From NCBI GenBank assembly GCA_910574195.1, contig CAJTBF010000006.1, positions 62,001 through 126,000 of the forward strand: 64,000 nt of DNA, written 5' to 3'. This stretch comes from Lachnospiraceae bacterium (GTDB lineage Bacteria; Bacillota; Clostridia; Lachnospirales; Lachnospiraceae). Position numbers and translations under genes: made by a program. This document shows, piece by piece, positions 1-8,425 of the stretch. How positions within the stretch are numbered: position 1 is the first letter of the stretch; each line of letters starts with the position of its first letter. The notes under the pieces are model-generated. The model worked only from the letters and a program-made list of their open reading frames with translations. It made no database searches and was not told the DNA's origin.

Positions 1-37
1 CGGACGGAACACTTCGTGAGCTGGGGGGTGCGGCAGA

Positions 38-2404
38 ATGAAACAGTATCTCGATTTGGTTAAAATTTCGGCCAAACGACACGGGAAGCAAAATCGGATG
101 ACCAGATTTTGTATTGTACTGGCCGTATTTCTGGTTACGGTGATCTTTGGTATGGCGGATATGGAGATGCGTTCCCAGATGATGCAGGCTGTGAAGACGG
201 ACGGAAGCTGGCATGCGGCGTTTGTGATAGGGGATGAGCAAGGGATGCTGTTAAAAGCGCGTCCGGAAGTGGAAAGGATCGCCCGCTATGGATCGCTGAA
301 TTATCGTCTGCAGGACGGGTATCAGATCGAAGGGGTGGAAACGGGAATCTGCGGTTTTGATCGGGAATTTCAGGAAATGATGCCGGATGCGGAGATTGTG
401 GAGGGAACCTTCCCCGGGACGGCCGGGGAGACCGCGGTCAATGAGAATGTAAGAACCCGTCTGGGACTGGAAATCGGGGATATCGTGCATATGACGACAC
501 CACAGGGAGAGGTGAGGCAGTACCGGATTACCGGAATCGCAAAAAATACGGCGTTGACTGCGAGGTTGGATGCCAGCTGTATCTTCCTGAACACAGAGGG
601 ATTTTCGGCGCTGCAAGCAGAAGGAACGGAAGCAGCTCAGGAACTGCTTTATTTTGTCCAATTCCGGCGGTTCTGCAATATACAGAAAGCAATGCAGGAG
701 ATCAGGGAACAATTCGGTCTCTCGCCGGAGCAGGTGCGGCAGAATGTGAAGGTTTTGATGCTGTTGTTCCAGAGCCGGGATTCTTACATGATGCGGTTTT
801 ATTTTGTGGCGGTGGTTTTGGCAGTGCTGGTGGTGATCGCGGGGGTTCTTATGATTACAGCCAGTATGAACAGTCATATTGCAAGGCGGACGGAGTTTTT
901 CGGGATGCTCCGTTGTCTGGGCGCTGCCCGGAGACAGATCATTCGATTTGTACGAAAAGAAGCGTTGAACTGGTGTAAAACGGCGATTCCGATCGGAGTG
1001 GCTGCCGGAGTGTTTGCAGTATGGATTTTGTGCGGGATGCTGCGGTATTTCAGTCCGGGGCTTTTTGAGGGACTTCCGGTATTCGGCGTCAGTTGGCCGG
1101 GAATGGCGGCAGGGGTATTTGTCGGACTTCTGACGGTGCTTCTGGCGGCGGGGGCTCCTGCAAAGCGGGCGGCAAAGGTTTCTCCGTTGTCTGCGGTTTC
1201 CGGGAATGCGGGAACCGTGCAGGCAGTAAAAAAGACGGCGAATACCCGGTTCTTTAAGGTGGATACGGCATTGGGGATCCATCATGCGTCCGGAAGTAAG
1301 AAGAATTTTTTCTTGGTAACAGGTTCTTTTGCGTTTAGTATTATTTTATTTCTGGCATTTGGCACGGCCATCGATTTCATGCATCATGCAATTACACCGC
1401 TTCGTCCGTCAGCGCCGGATCTTTATATCTATAAAGAGGATGTGTCTAATCAGATTCCGTCAGAACTGGCGGAAGAATTGGAGGATAATCCGGCGGTAAA
1501 GTGTGCGTTTGGACGGAGTTATGCGGAGGTTACGATACCGGCGGACGGAAGAACCATGGCAGTCATTTCCTATGATGAGCGGCAGTTTGGATGGGCAGAG
1601 GATTCCCTGCTTGCGGGCAGTATACAGGATGCGGCAGACGGGAAGGGCGTACTTTCCATATACAGGGAAGGGAGTCCGCTGACCGTGGGAAGTTCTGTCA
1701 GCCTTACGGCCGGCGGAAAGGAACAGGAAGTTTCCGTTGTCGGCATTCTGAAGGATGTTCCGTATTATTCCAGTCCGGATAACAATACGGGAAATACAGC
1801 GGATGGGATCATCTGTTCGGAGTCGTTGTTCCGGGAACTGACGGGAGAAGAGAAATATAGCGTATTGGATGTACAGCTTGAACGGGGAACGACGGATGCA
1901 CAGGTACAGGAAATACGGCGGATGATGGAGCAGGCATGTGAAACGGGCGCTGCATTTTCAGATCGGCGGATCAGCAATCAGGAGGCGAAGGGTGCAAGCT
2001 ATTCCATGTCACTGTTTTTATACGGGTTCCTGGCGGTGATTGCCCTGATTGGTTTTTTCAATATTATAAACAGTATTGCCATGAGCGTGGCGGCGCGGCG
2101 GAAGGAATACGGGGCCATGCGTGCCATTGGAATGAGTGTGGGGCAATTGCTCCGGATGATATGGGGAGAGACGATGACATATATTGGTTTTGGGGTGGTG
2201 TTTGGCTGCCTGATTGGATTACCTTTGAATAAAATCCTGTTTCAGTCTCTTGTGACTTCCAGGTGGGGAGATGCGTGGAGCCTTCCGGGAAGGGAACTGC
2301 TGATCATTGTAATTATGATGCTGGCCTCTGCATGTCTGGCAATGATGGGGCCGGCAAAGCAGATAAGGAGAATGACTGTGGTGGATACCATCAGCAGGGA
2401 ATAG
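38..2404 (+). CDS. FtsX/MacB-type ABC transporter permease
   Basis: A 788-residue membrane protein with the layout of Gram-positive FtsX-family ABC permeases. There is one TM helix near residues 24-41, a large extracellular region to about 255, three TM helices at about 260-390, another TM helix near 425-445, a second extracellular region, and three final TM helices at about 660-785. The two FtsX domains carry the usual cytoplasmic motifs after a helix (RTEFFGMLRCLGAARRQ near 288 and RRKEYGAMRAIGMS near 690). Proteins of this kind act with a separate ATPase, typically exporting or sensing peptides or lipids, but the substrate cannot be read from the sequence. The ATG follows a G-rich ribosome site. 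The partner ATPase is presumably just outside the window: a reading frame ending at the TGA at 17-19 is compatible with its tail. Family is secure, function is not. Confidence 0.88.
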   Translation: MKQYLDLVKISAKRHGKQNRMTRFCIVLAVFLVTVIFGMADMEMRSQMMQAVKTDGSWHAAFVIGDEQGMLLKARPEVERIARYGSLNYRLQDGYQIEGVETGICGFDREFQEMMPDAEIVEGTFPGTAGETAVNENVRTRLGLEIGDIVHMTTPQGEVRQYRITGIAKNTALTARLDASCIFLNTEGFSALQAEGTEAAQELLYFVQFRRFCNIQKAMQEIREQFGLSPEQVRQNVKVLMLLFQSRDSYMMRFYFVAVVLAVLVVIAGVLMITASMNSHIARRTEFFGMLRCLGAARRQIIRFVRKEALNWCKTAIPIGVAAGVFAVWILCGMLRYFSPGLFEGLPVFGVSWPGMAAGVFVGLLTVLLAAGAPAKRAAKVSPLSAVSGNAGTVQAVKKTANTRFFKVDTALGIHHASGSKKNFFLVTGSFAFSIILFLAFGTAIDFMHHAITPLRPSAPDLYIYKEDVSNQIPSELAEELEDNPAVKCAFGRSYAEVTIPADGRTMAVISYDERQFGWAEDSLLAGSIQDAADGKGVLSIYREGSPLTVGSSVSLTAGGKEQEVSVVGILKDVPYYSSPDNNTGNTADGIICSESLFRELTGEEKYSVLDVQLERGTTDAQVQEIRRMMEQACETGAAFSDRRISNQEAKGASYSMSLFLYGFLAVIALIGFFNIINSIAMSVAARRKEYGAMRAIGMSVGQLLRMIWGETMTYIGFGVVFGCLIGLPLNKILFQSLVTSRWGDAWSLPGRELLIIVIMMLASACLAMMGPAKQIRRMTVVDTISRE

Positions 2405-2518
2405 AGTATTCCGCCCCCTTGCCCTTCGGCGATTTTTCAATGAACTGTAACAACTGTTATGTAAAATAGATAAGAATCATAAGGGGATCTATACATGCGG
2501 CAGAAGTTTTGTTACAAT

Positions 2519-2592
2519 GGGTATACCTAATGGACAGAAAGCGATCGTCCGTCAGGACAAAAATGTAAAACGTGTTCCAGTAAGGTATACCT
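2519..2592 (+). repeat. Degenerate copy of palindromic repeat family A
   Basis: This segment starts with GGGTATACCTAATGGACA and ends at another GGTATACC, the same framing as the clearer copies at 8474-8616. The inner part is diverged, so membership is by-eye alignment only. It lies in the roughly 300-base gap (2405-2706) between the permease and the next gene. That gap otherwise shows no coding sequence and no clear terminator. Confidence 0.45.
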
Positions 2593-2706
2593 GTTCAGGG
2601 TATGAATTACAGGATGACCGGATGGATACAGATCACTTTATGGTATACAGAAGAAAGTAACAGAGAAGCCGAAGGCTGGACTGTCACAAAAGAGGAAGGA
2701 CAAGAT

Positions 2707-3534
2707 ATGGCATATATAGATAATCAGCTTGTCAATTTTAAACACATGTTGGAAGAAGCGGTTGTTTGCGATGGGAAAAGGGGAAAGGAGTATCTGATCC
2801 GCTCCTCGCAATTGATTAACCTGATTCATGACGCGATAAAATATGAACTGCATGGGCAGGGAGTTGCTTTGGGACAAATCTATCCTCCTTTTGGACAGAG
2901 TAAACCGGAGATCAAACTGGCAGGTTTTTTAAAACAGAAAGATCAGGATGTCTGTGTTGTTCCGCGGGGAATCCGGCCGCAGCCGTGTATGATTAACTGG
3001 GGGCCCATGGCATTTCAAAGAAAAAGGGATGCATATGGAATGGAGTATTCCACCCAGGTTCTTGTCATCAATGTCCGCAGTCAGATGAGTAGTCTGGCGA
3101 AGAACGCGGATACATTGTTTGAAAGAACATTTGCGGAGGCGCTGAACTTACATATAAGGTATCCCGATATAGTGTTGGGTGAAGTGTACCTGATTCCGGT
3201 ATATGAGTATGACGATACTGCAATGTCAGATCATAAGATCGTATTTAAACGTAATAAAACAGATGTGGAAAAATATATCAGCTTTTTTCATGCAATCAAT
3301 AACAGACAGTCAGGTGGCCAGGATTACATGTACGAAAGATGTGCGCTTCTGGTTGTGGATTTCAGGCCGGAGCAGCCAAGATTATTCCGGGACAGCGCAG
3401 AGTTAAAAGCGGCTGGGATCATTTCGCCGCATTTTCCAATTGAATATGCGACATTGGGATTTGATACATTTGCGCGGGATATTTTGAGTGTGTATGCGGC
3501 AAGGTATGGCGTTGCTCAGCTTTTGAGATGCTGA
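2707..3534 (+). CDS. Hypothetical protein, unrecognised family
   Basis: A 275-residue soluble protein with no signal peptide and no membrane segment; I do not recognise its family. The start is set at the ATG at 2707 because it is preceded by a purine-rich AGGAAGGA site. The same frame is open upstream to 2602, but the extra residues look like translated intergenic DNA. Visible features are a helical N-terminus (about 1-60), a mixed alpha/beta core with an E-x-K near a GQSKPEIKLAGFL stretch (about 77-89), and a beta-rich segment with VLVINVRSQ. An E-x-K inside such a core occurs in PD-(D/E)xK nucleases, but one short motif is not enough to call it. It stands alone between two repeat-bearing gaps. 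Confidence 0.6.
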   Translation: MAYIDNQLVNFKHMLEEAVVCDGKRGKEYLIRSSQLINLIHDAIKYELHGQGVALGQIYPPFGQSKPEIKLAGFLKQKDQDVCVVPRGIRPQPCMINWGPMAFQRKRDAYGMEYSTQVLVINVRSQMSSLAKNADTLFERTFAEALNLHIRYPDIVLGEVYLIPVYEYDDTAMSDHKIVFKRNKTDVEKYISFFHAINNRQSGGQDYMYERCALLVVDFRPEQPRLFRDSAELKAAGIISPHFPIEYATLGFDTFARDILSVYAARYGVAQLLRC

Positions 3535-3542
3535 AAATCATT

Positions 3543-3652
3543 CCAGTCCGGGTATCCTGCATCTAACGTGCTCTGCACGAGTGGGCAACCTATGTTGCCC
3601 GATAAGATATCCCCCATCCGGACATCCCGTAGTTCATGTGCCGACTGGTTTT
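3543..3652 (-). repeat. Palindromic repeat family A, about one and a half units, reverse orientation
   Basis: Read on the minus strand, this gap contains the family-A signature twice (GGGATGTCCGGATGGG and GCAGGATACCCGGACTGG). They are separated by TTATCGGGCAAC and a short hairpin with GGGCAAC/GTTGCCC arms. The order of blocks is the same as at 8474-8616. It fills most of the space between the hypothetical gene and the DUF1848 gene. Confidence 0.65.
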
Positions 3653-3691
3653 CTGCAAAAATATAACCTTGTATAGCAGGAGGAGTTCTGT

Positions 3692-4630
3692 ATGATATTG
3701 AGTGTGAGCAGAAGGACGGATGTACCGAATTATTATGCGGACTGGTTTCTGCATCGGGTGAAAGAAGGATTTTTATATGTACGGAATCCTATGAATGCGC
3801 ACCAGATCAGCAAAATTGCCCTGTCGCCGGATGTGATAGACTGTATCGTATTCTGGACGAAGAATCCGGCCAATATGATAGAAAAACTGGAATGTTTGCG
3901 GGACTATGCATATTATTTTCAATTTACCCTTACCGGATATGGGAAGGAGATCGAGCCTCATCTTCCGGATAAAAGAAAGGTACTGATTCCGTCCTTTCAG
4001 AGATTGTCTGCAAAAGTAGGAAAAGAAAGAATGGTATGGAGATACGATCCGATTCTGGTGAACAAAAGATATACGCCGGAATACCATTTAAAAGCGTTTG
4101 AGGAGATTGCGGGGTGTCTTGCAGGTTACACGGAAAGAGTGGTGATCAGTTTTCTTGACTTTTATGTAAAGACACAACGGAATATGAAGGGACTGGGCGT
4201 CCGGGAATTAACAAAAGAAGAAATCGTGTCTCTGGCAGGCCGTATGGCGGAGATTGCTTCAAAATATCACCTTATCATAGAGACCTGTGCCGAACAGACG
4301 GATCTCAAGGAACTTGGTATCCGGCATGGAAGTTGTATTGATAAACAGTTGATTGAAAAGATTACAGGCGCTAAGCTGCTTGGAGGGAAGGACAAAAACC
4401 AGAGAAAAGAATGCGGATGTATGGAAAGTGTGGAGATAGGGGCCTACCATACCTGTCTGAATGGCTGTAAATATTGTTATGCGAATTTTAATGAAGCGTA
4501 TGTGAAAGAAACGGTGAAATTGTATCGCCCGGATTCGTCCCTGTTGTGTGGCTGTGTTACTTCCGAGGATAAAATTACCGTTCGAAAGATGAAGTCATTG
4601 AAAGAGATACAGGGGAGTTTTCTGGTGTAA
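3692..4630 (+). CDS. DUF1848 family protein with radical-SAM-type cysteine motif
   Basis: The protein begins MILSVSRRTDVPNYYADWF and has TKNPANM near residue 54 and WRYDPILVNKRYTP near 116, all typical of the DUF1848 family. Near the C-terminus it has C255-x3-C259-x2-C262 followed by YAN, the spacing of a radical SAM iron-sulfur site, together with other cysteines (about 245-247 and 286-288). The family is generally annotated as unknown function and is thought to resemble spore-photoproduct-lyase-like radical SAM proteins. The cysteine motif is at the C-terminal end rather than at the start of a barrel, which is a family trait. Length (312) is normal. The ATG at 3692 follows AGGAGGAG. No operon partner is evident; the TfoX gene follows after 63 bases. 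Confidence 0.85.
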   Translation: MILSVSRRTDVPNYYADWFLHRVKEGFLYVRNPMNAHQISKIALSPDVIDCIVFWTKNPANMIEKLECLRDYAYYFQFTLTGYGKEIEPHLPDKRKVLIPSFQRLSAKVGKERMVWRYDPILVNKRYTPEYHLKAFEEIAGCLAGYTERVVISFLDFYVKTQRNMKGLGVRELTKEEIVSLAGRMAEIASKYHLIIETCAEQTDLKELGIRHGSCIDKQLIEKITGAKLLGGKDKNQRKECGCMESVEIGAYHTCLNGCKYCYANFNEAYVKETVKLYRPDSSLLCGCVTSEDKITVRKMKSLKEIQGSFLV

Positions 4631-4674
4631 AGTGGGGCGGCAGATTGTAGGAATGAATTTTCAAACACACTCTA
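4631..4674 (-). repeat. Solo end of the 164-bp inverted-repeat element
   Basis: The 44 bases directly after the DUF1848 stop codon are, on the minus strand, almost identical to the left end of the element at 55873-56036: TAGAGTGTGTTTGAAAATTC, then the same CCTACAATCTGCCGCC block. Only one end is present, so this is a remnant. Confidence 0.8.
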
Positions 4675-4693
4675 AAAGAAAAGGGAGGATCAT

Positions 4694-5020
4694 ATGGCAA
4701 CTTCAAAGGAATTTTGTGCGTATATTGTGGAACATCTTCAAAAAACCGGGGATATCTCTGTCAGAAAAATGATGGGAGAATATCTGGTCTATTATCAGGG
4801 AAAACTGGTGGGAGATATCTGTGACAACTGTCTGTTTTTGAAGCCCACAGAGTCGGCGCTCCGCTTGCTGCCGGACGCGGACAGAGCCTACCCGTACGAG
4901 GGTTCCAAAACAAAGATGATTGTGGTGGAAGACGTGGAGAACACAGAGCTTATGGCAGAGATTTTGCAGGAAATGTATCAGGAACTGCCGGAACCGAAGA
5001 AGAAAAGTAAGAAGCAGTGA
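4694..5020 (+). CDS. TfoX N-terminal domain protein
   Basis: A 108-residue cytoplasmic protein matching the TfoX/Sxy N-terminal domain: VRKMMGEYLVYYQGKLVG near residues 23-40, and DICDNCLFLKPTESA near 41-55. The C-terminus is a lysine-rich tail (PKKKSKKQ). In gamma-proteobacteria TfoX/Sxy regulates competence with CRP. In clostridia stand-alone copies like this have no assigned role, and there is no competence gene nearby. The start codon follows AAGGGAGG at good spacing. Confidence 0.85.
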   Translation: MATSKEFCAYIVEHLQKTGDISVRKMMGEYLVYYQGKLVGDICDNCLFLKPTESALRLLPDADRAYPYEGSKTKMIVVEDVENTELMAEILQEMYQELPEPKKKSKKQ

Positions 5021-5139
5021 ACAGTGATAAGGAAAGAGACACTTGTGTGAAGGGAAACCTGATACAAGAAAGCAGAAAAAATCAGGAAATAGAAGCTGTC
5101 CTCTGCTAGAATGGAATCACAGAGCAGGAGGAAGAAGGT

Positions 5140-6018
5140 ATGGAATGGATCACAGGGATTCAGCGGGCGATTGATTATGTGGAAGACCACCTGACGGAAG
5201 AGATAGACTATGAAAATGTGGCGAAGAAGGCCTGTTCGTCCATGTTTCATTTTCAGAGAGCATTCAGCATTATGTGCGGGTTTTCTCTGGGAGATTATAT
5301 CCGGATGCGGCGTCTCTCTCTGGCAGCGGCAGAACTGATCCGAACAGAGAAAAAGGTGTTGGAGATTGCTTTAAAATATGGTTACGATACCCCGGAAGGT
5401 TTTGCCCGTGCTTTTGTCCGTTTCCATGGCGTTACGCCCACCGAAGCAAGACGGGGCGCGAATGTGAAATCCTTTTCCAGACTCTCTGTAAAACTGATTT
5501 TAGAGGGAGGTAGTACGATGGACTACAGGATTGAAAAGTTGGATGCGTTTCCGGTGATCTGTAAACGTAAAAAGGTGGGAAAGCCTGCAAGTGAAACGGC
5601 GACAGCCGATATTTCTTCATTTTGGGGCGCGTGTGCGTCGGATGGTTCCACACAGAAAATTGTGAGCTATTTTCCGAAAGAACCCCGGCTGAAAGGATTG
5701 CTTGGGATCTGCTTTTCGGGGGAGATGCAGGAAGAAAAATTCCCCTATGGGATTGGGGTAGAGTACGACGGCAGACCGGTAGATACCGAAGGTCTTGAGA
5801 TTGTTGAAATCCCTGCGCACACGTATGCTGTCTTTACGTGTAAAGGGAAAATGCCGGAAGCGTTTGTGGAGACGTATCGGAAGATCGTTTCTGAATTTTT
5901 CCCGCAGAGCGACAAGTTCGAGTATGGGAACGGGATTGAGCTGGAAGTGTATCCTTCCGATAAAGTGGACGATCCCAATTATACCTGTGAAATCTGGATT
6001 GCGGTCAATGAGAAGTGA
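5140..6018 (+). CDS. AraC-family regulator with GyrI-like effector-binding domain
   Basis: Residues 1-105 form an AraC-type double helix-turn-helix (MFHFQRAFSIMCGFSLGDYIRMRR, split by the family's central helix, then PEGFARAFVRFHGVTPTEARR). Residues about 125-290 match the GyrI-like small-molecule-binding domain of the Rob/BmrR/SbmC superfamily (MDYRIEKLDAFPVICKRKK to the final YTCEIWIAVNEK). Such proteins sense hydrophobic or aromatic compounds and regulate detoxification genes. The ligand and targets are unknown, and no transporter is adjacent. The ATG follows AGGAGGAAGAAGGT. A strong terminator sits just downstream at 6087-6130, so it is probably monocistronic. Confidence 0.9.
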   Translation: MEWITGIQRAIDYVEDHLTEEIDYENVAKKACSSMFHFQRAFSIMCGFSLGDYIRMRRLSLAAAELIRTEKKVLEIALKYGYDTPEGFARAFVRFHGVTPTEARRGANVKSFSRLSVKLILEGGSTMDYRIEKLDAFPVICKRKKVGKPASETATADISSFWGACASDGSTQKIVSYFPKEPRLKGLLGICFSGEMQEEKFPYGIGVEYDGRPVDTEGLEIVEIPAHTYAVFTCKGKMPEAFVETYRKIVSEFFPQSDKFEYGNGIELEVYPSDKVDDPNYTCEIWIAVNEK

Positions 6019-6086
6019 GTAAGGGGGCCGGTCAGAGCGCAGAAGGACGGAAATACAGGATCTTTTAAAATTTGTACAGTGGGAAA

Positions 6087-6130
6087 CGGGAACCAGAATA
6101 GTTTAAAAGGCTATTCCGGTTCCCGTTTTT
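6087..6130 (+). terminator. Rho-independent terminator after the AraC/GyrI gene
   Basis: Two 15-base arms (6087-6101 and 6111-6125), paired except for one mismatch, enclose a 9-base loop and are followed by a run of T. It ends the transcript of the regulator at 5140-6018. Confidence 0.85.
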
Positions 6131-6142
6131 GTGAATATCATA

Positions 6143-6200
6143 GGATACCCATCCGGGTATCCCGCATTGAATGTGCTTCGCACAGCGGACGCTCTGTGGT
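6143..6200 (-). repeat. Partial copy of palindromic repeat family A, reverse orientation
   Basis: Read on the minus strand it contains TGTGCGAAGCACATTCAATG followed by CGGGATACCCGGATGGGTATCC. This is a close match to the right half of the units at 8474-8616. It lies in the 430-base gene-free stretch 6019-6448, together with a terminator and family-B hairpins. Confidence 0.7.
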
Positions 6201-6340
6201 TATTTTTCACGGCTCAGGAATGCGCCAAACTGCGCATTCCGTGAGAATATACTTCAATCGGAACAACAGTGAGGGGCGATTTTTGCGCAGCAAAACTTTA
6301 AATATCGCCCCGAGCTGTTACTATTCGCGGCCGGTAAGGT
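6199..6340. repeat. Palindromic repeat family B cluster
   Basis: Two hairpins lie side by side. The first (6199-6245) has perfect GGAATGCGC/GCGCATTCC arms with TTTTCACGGCTCA before and GTGAG after, and recurs in inverted form at 38689-38749. The second (6265-6319) has 16-base imperfect arms starting AACAGTGAGGGGCGAT, with a nested TTTTGC/GCAAAA hairpin. It is followed by GTTACTATTCGCGGCC, which recurs as GTTACTATTCACGGTC at about 32895. No coding sequence is convincing here. Confidence 0.65.
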
Positions 6341-6361
6341 ATAGGAAAAGCTGCCGCTCAA

Positions 6362-6390
6362 TTGACGGAACTCTTTTGGAAAGGTATAAT
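6362..6390 (+). promoter_or_regulatory. Sigma-70-type promoter for the DUF3990/DUF3791 pair
   Basis: TTGACG at 6362-6367 and TATAAT at 6385-6390 are separated by exactly 17 bases. The -10 is about 60 bases upstream of the GTG start at 6449. It is one of the best promoter matches in the window. Confidence 0.8.
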
Positions 6391-6448
6391 ACGTATATGT
6401 GGGTATATTTATAAAATGAAGTATTAAAAGGAAAGGCTGGTATCCATT

Positions 6449-6922
6449 GTGATTCTTTATCATGCAAGTAAAAAGGTGGTTGAATTTCCGGAAGTACGAA
6501 AAACAAAGTATACAAAAGATTTTTCATGGGGATTTTATTGCACCAATAACCTGGAACAGGCAGTGCGGTGGGCGAACCGAGGAGAAGGAGATCCTATCAT
6601 AAACTATTATACTTATAAACCAACTGCCGGCTTATCCATTTTAAAGTTTGATAAAATGACGGATGAGTGGTTGGATTTTATCGCAGGGTGCAGGAGAGGG
6701 GAGACACATCCTTATGATATTGTAGAAGGGCCAATGGCCAACGATACAGTGTGGAATTATGTGAATGACTTTATTACAGGGCGAATAAGCCGAAAGCAGT
6801 TCTGGGTACTGGCGGAATTTAGACATCCAACCCATCAGATCAGCTTTCATACATTGTCAGCCTTAAATTGTCTGAATTATGATAGGAGTGAGATTCTTTA
6901 TGACAGAAAAGGAAAGAAATGA
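6449..6922 (+). CDS. DUF3990 family protein, probable toxin
   Basis: A 157-residue protein of the DUF3990 family: ILYHASKKVVEFPE at the start, YTKDFSWGFYCTNNLEQAVR near residues 25-44, DIVEGPMANDTVWNYV near 90-105, and HQISFHTLSALNCL near 131-144. The overall pattern (H-containing first strand, a GFY-type second motif followed by an A..WA helix) resembles ADP-ribosyltransferase folds. That is my inference from motif order, not proof of activity. The GTG start is chosen because the frame begins there with the family's canonical N-terminus and AAAAGGAAAGG lies upstream. The next gene, a DUF3791 protein, starts inside its last codons. This arrangement is common for this family and suggests a toxin-antitoxin pair. 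The base composition is AT-richer than the flanking metabolic genes. Confidence 0.85.
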   Translation: MILYHASKKVVEFPEVRKTKYTKDFSWGFYCTNNLEQAVRWANRGEGDPIINYYTYKPTAGLSILKFDKMTDEWLDFIAGCRRGETHPYDIVEGPMANDTVWNYVNDFITGRISRKQFWVLAEFRHPTHQISFHTLSALNCLNYDRSEILYDRKGKK

Positions 6923-7343
6923 CTATTTTTATGTATGTTCGCTAATTGAGTACATTGCAAGAGAAACAAAAAACAGGCGCGGGGCCATTACAGAAAAGCT
7001 GAATGTGAAAGGGATTGAAAAGCTCTTATACGATGCGGAAGCAAACCATTGTCTTCCTTTTGAACAGGTGGGTGATGAGGTGATTGAACAATATGGGATT
7101 GCAAATGGAGATTTTGATACTATCACAGAGTGCAAATATTCAATTCCTGGTTTCCAGGACATAGGCAAACTATATAGCATAATGATTGAGGACTGCGCAG
7201 TGCCGGGGAAAGAAGTTGATGAGTTGCTGAAAATTTTTTCCTCCTTTATCAGTGATGAAATTTCTGACTTCCAGACAGATGTTTATTATCAGAATCCAGG
7301 TTATTTGGAATGCTCCTATAAAGCAGGATATTTGTTGGAATAG
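6900..7343 (+). CDS. DUF3791 family protein with C-terminal extension, probable antitoxin
   Basis: A 147-residue protein. The start at 6900 follows GATAGGAGTG and overlaps the end of the DUF3990 gene by 23 bases, indicating translational coupling. The first 65 residues look like DUF3791 (YFYVCSLIEYIARETKNR, then a helical segment ending VIEQYGI). The remaining 80 residues are acidic and have no family I can name. DUF3791 proteins are usually about 70-80 residues long, so this looks like a two-domain version. The likely role is neutralising the upstream DUF3990 protein. Confidence 0.7.
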   Translation: MTEKERNDYFYVCSLIEYIARETKNRRGAITEKLNVKGIEKLLYDAEANHCLPFEQVGDEVIEQYGIANGDFDTITECKYSIPGFQDIGKLYSIMIEDCAVPGKEVDELLKIFSSFISDEISDFQTDVYYQNPGYLECSYKAGYLLE

Positions 7344-7411
7344 GCAGAGGAACAGACAAAGAATGATAAATCGGAGTACGCAGAAAAAATAGAAATGAGG
7401 TACGAAAAGGA

Positions 7412-8410
7412 ATGACGACAGAAGAGAAAAGAATCTGGGGAATCCATACGCAGGACGACTCCCTTTTCTTTGGGAGAAGCGTGATTGCGATCGGCTGGGC
7501 CAGGATGGGAAATCTGGCTTTGATCGAGGCAAACAGAGAGGCATTTAAACAAAAATACAGAGGCGTGTATCCGGATGCAAAAAAGGGCGCCATTGCAACC
7601 GCGGCAGGGATGCTTTATCGATTCTGTTATGAAGTACAGATCGGAGATTATGTCGTCTTTCCGTCAAAAAGTAATCGACAGGTGAATATCGGTGTGATTG
7701 AAGGGGAATATGCCTATGATGAGACACAGCCAGAATACGTACAGCAGCGCAAAGTCAGATGGTTAAAGCACCTGCCGCGTACTTCTTTTTCGCAGGGCGC
7801 GCTGTACGAAGTGTCGGCATCTATGTCCTTTTTTATGGTAAAGAACTATGCGGATGAATTTTTTGCGGCGCTGGAGAAGAACTTTGAAAAAAGTAACCTG
7901 CCGGAGGACTCCGAGGATGAGAGTGTGGGCGCGACGGCGGAGGATATTATTGAGAGTACGAAGGATTTTATATTAAAAGAATTAAGTCGTCGGTTGAAAG
8001 GATACGATCTGGAAGAATTTGTGGCGGATCTGCTGCAGGCAATGGGCTACCGGACCACACTTTCTCCGCATGGAGGGGACAGCGGCATTGATATTACGGC
8101 ATATAAAGATGAACTGCCTCCGCGGATTCTGGTGCAGGTGAAGAGCCAGGACAGTGATATCCGGGAGACCACGATTCAATCTCTGAAAGGTGCCATGCGG
8201 GAAGGGGACTATGGTGTCTTTGTCACGTTATCCGATTATACAAAAAATGCACAGAGGTATCTGGACAGCACTCCGATTATCCGGGGAATTAACGGGACGG
8301 ATCTGGTAGATCTGATTTTAAAATATTATGGACAGCTCAGCGAAAAATACCGGAAGATGATTCCGCTGAAGATGGTGTATATTCCGGTGGCGAAAGAGGA
8401 TATGGAGTAG
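7412..8410 (+). CDS. Restriction endonuclease, PUA/EVE-like reader plus Mrr catalytic domain
   Basis: A 332-residue protein. Residues 1-155 (RIWGIHTQDDSLFFG, VIAIGW, GDYVVFPSKSNRQVNIG, ALYEVSASMSFF) have the strand pattern of a PUA/EVE-like fold, a class that in other systems reads modified bases; this assignment is inference. Residues 190-305 are a clear Mrr-type PD-(D/E)xK domain: YDLEEFVADLLQAMGY (E201/E202), SGIDITAY with catalytic Asp227, and LVQVKSQ with Gln242 and Lys244. An acidic linker (about 160-183) joins the halves. All catalytic residues are present. It is 15 bases upstream of a DNA glycosylase gene and probably co-transcribed with it. A role in attacking modified foreign DNA (type IV-like restriction) is plausible but untested. 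Confidence 0.85.
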   Translation: MTTEEKRIWGIHTQDDSLFFGRSVIAIGWARMGNLALIEANREAFKQKYRGVYPDAKKGAIATAAGMLYRFCYEVQIGDYVVFPSKSNRQVNIGVIEGEYAYDETQPEYVQQRKVRWLKHLPRTSFSQGALYEVSASMSFFMVKNYADEFFAALEKNFEKSNLPEDSEDESVGATAEDIIESTKDFILKELSRRLKGYDLEEFVADLLQAMGYRTTLSPHGGDSGIDITAYKDELPPRILVQVKSQDSDIRETTIQSLKGAMREGDYGVFVTLSDYTKNAQRYLDSTPIIRGINGTDLVDLILKYYGQLSEKYRKMIPLKMVYIPVAKEDME

Positions 8411-8425
8411 AGGAGGAGTGTTTCT

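Noticed and set aside
1-19. Possible 3' end of an upstream ABC ATPase gene (frame ending TGA at 17-19)
   Set aside because: Only five codons are visible and nothing in them identifies a product.
251-1285. Long minus-strand open frame (344 codons) inside the first permease
   Set aside because: It is antisense to a clear membrane protein, has low-complexity basic composition and no family features.
2707-3534. Considered as a restriction endonuclease because of an E-x-K motif
   Set aside because: A single short motif without the other acidic residue or a methyltransferase partner is too weak.
3543-6345. Repeat-rich gaps considered as CRISPR array
   Set aside because: Units are palindromic, irregularly spaced and in both orientations, without constant spacers or cas genes.
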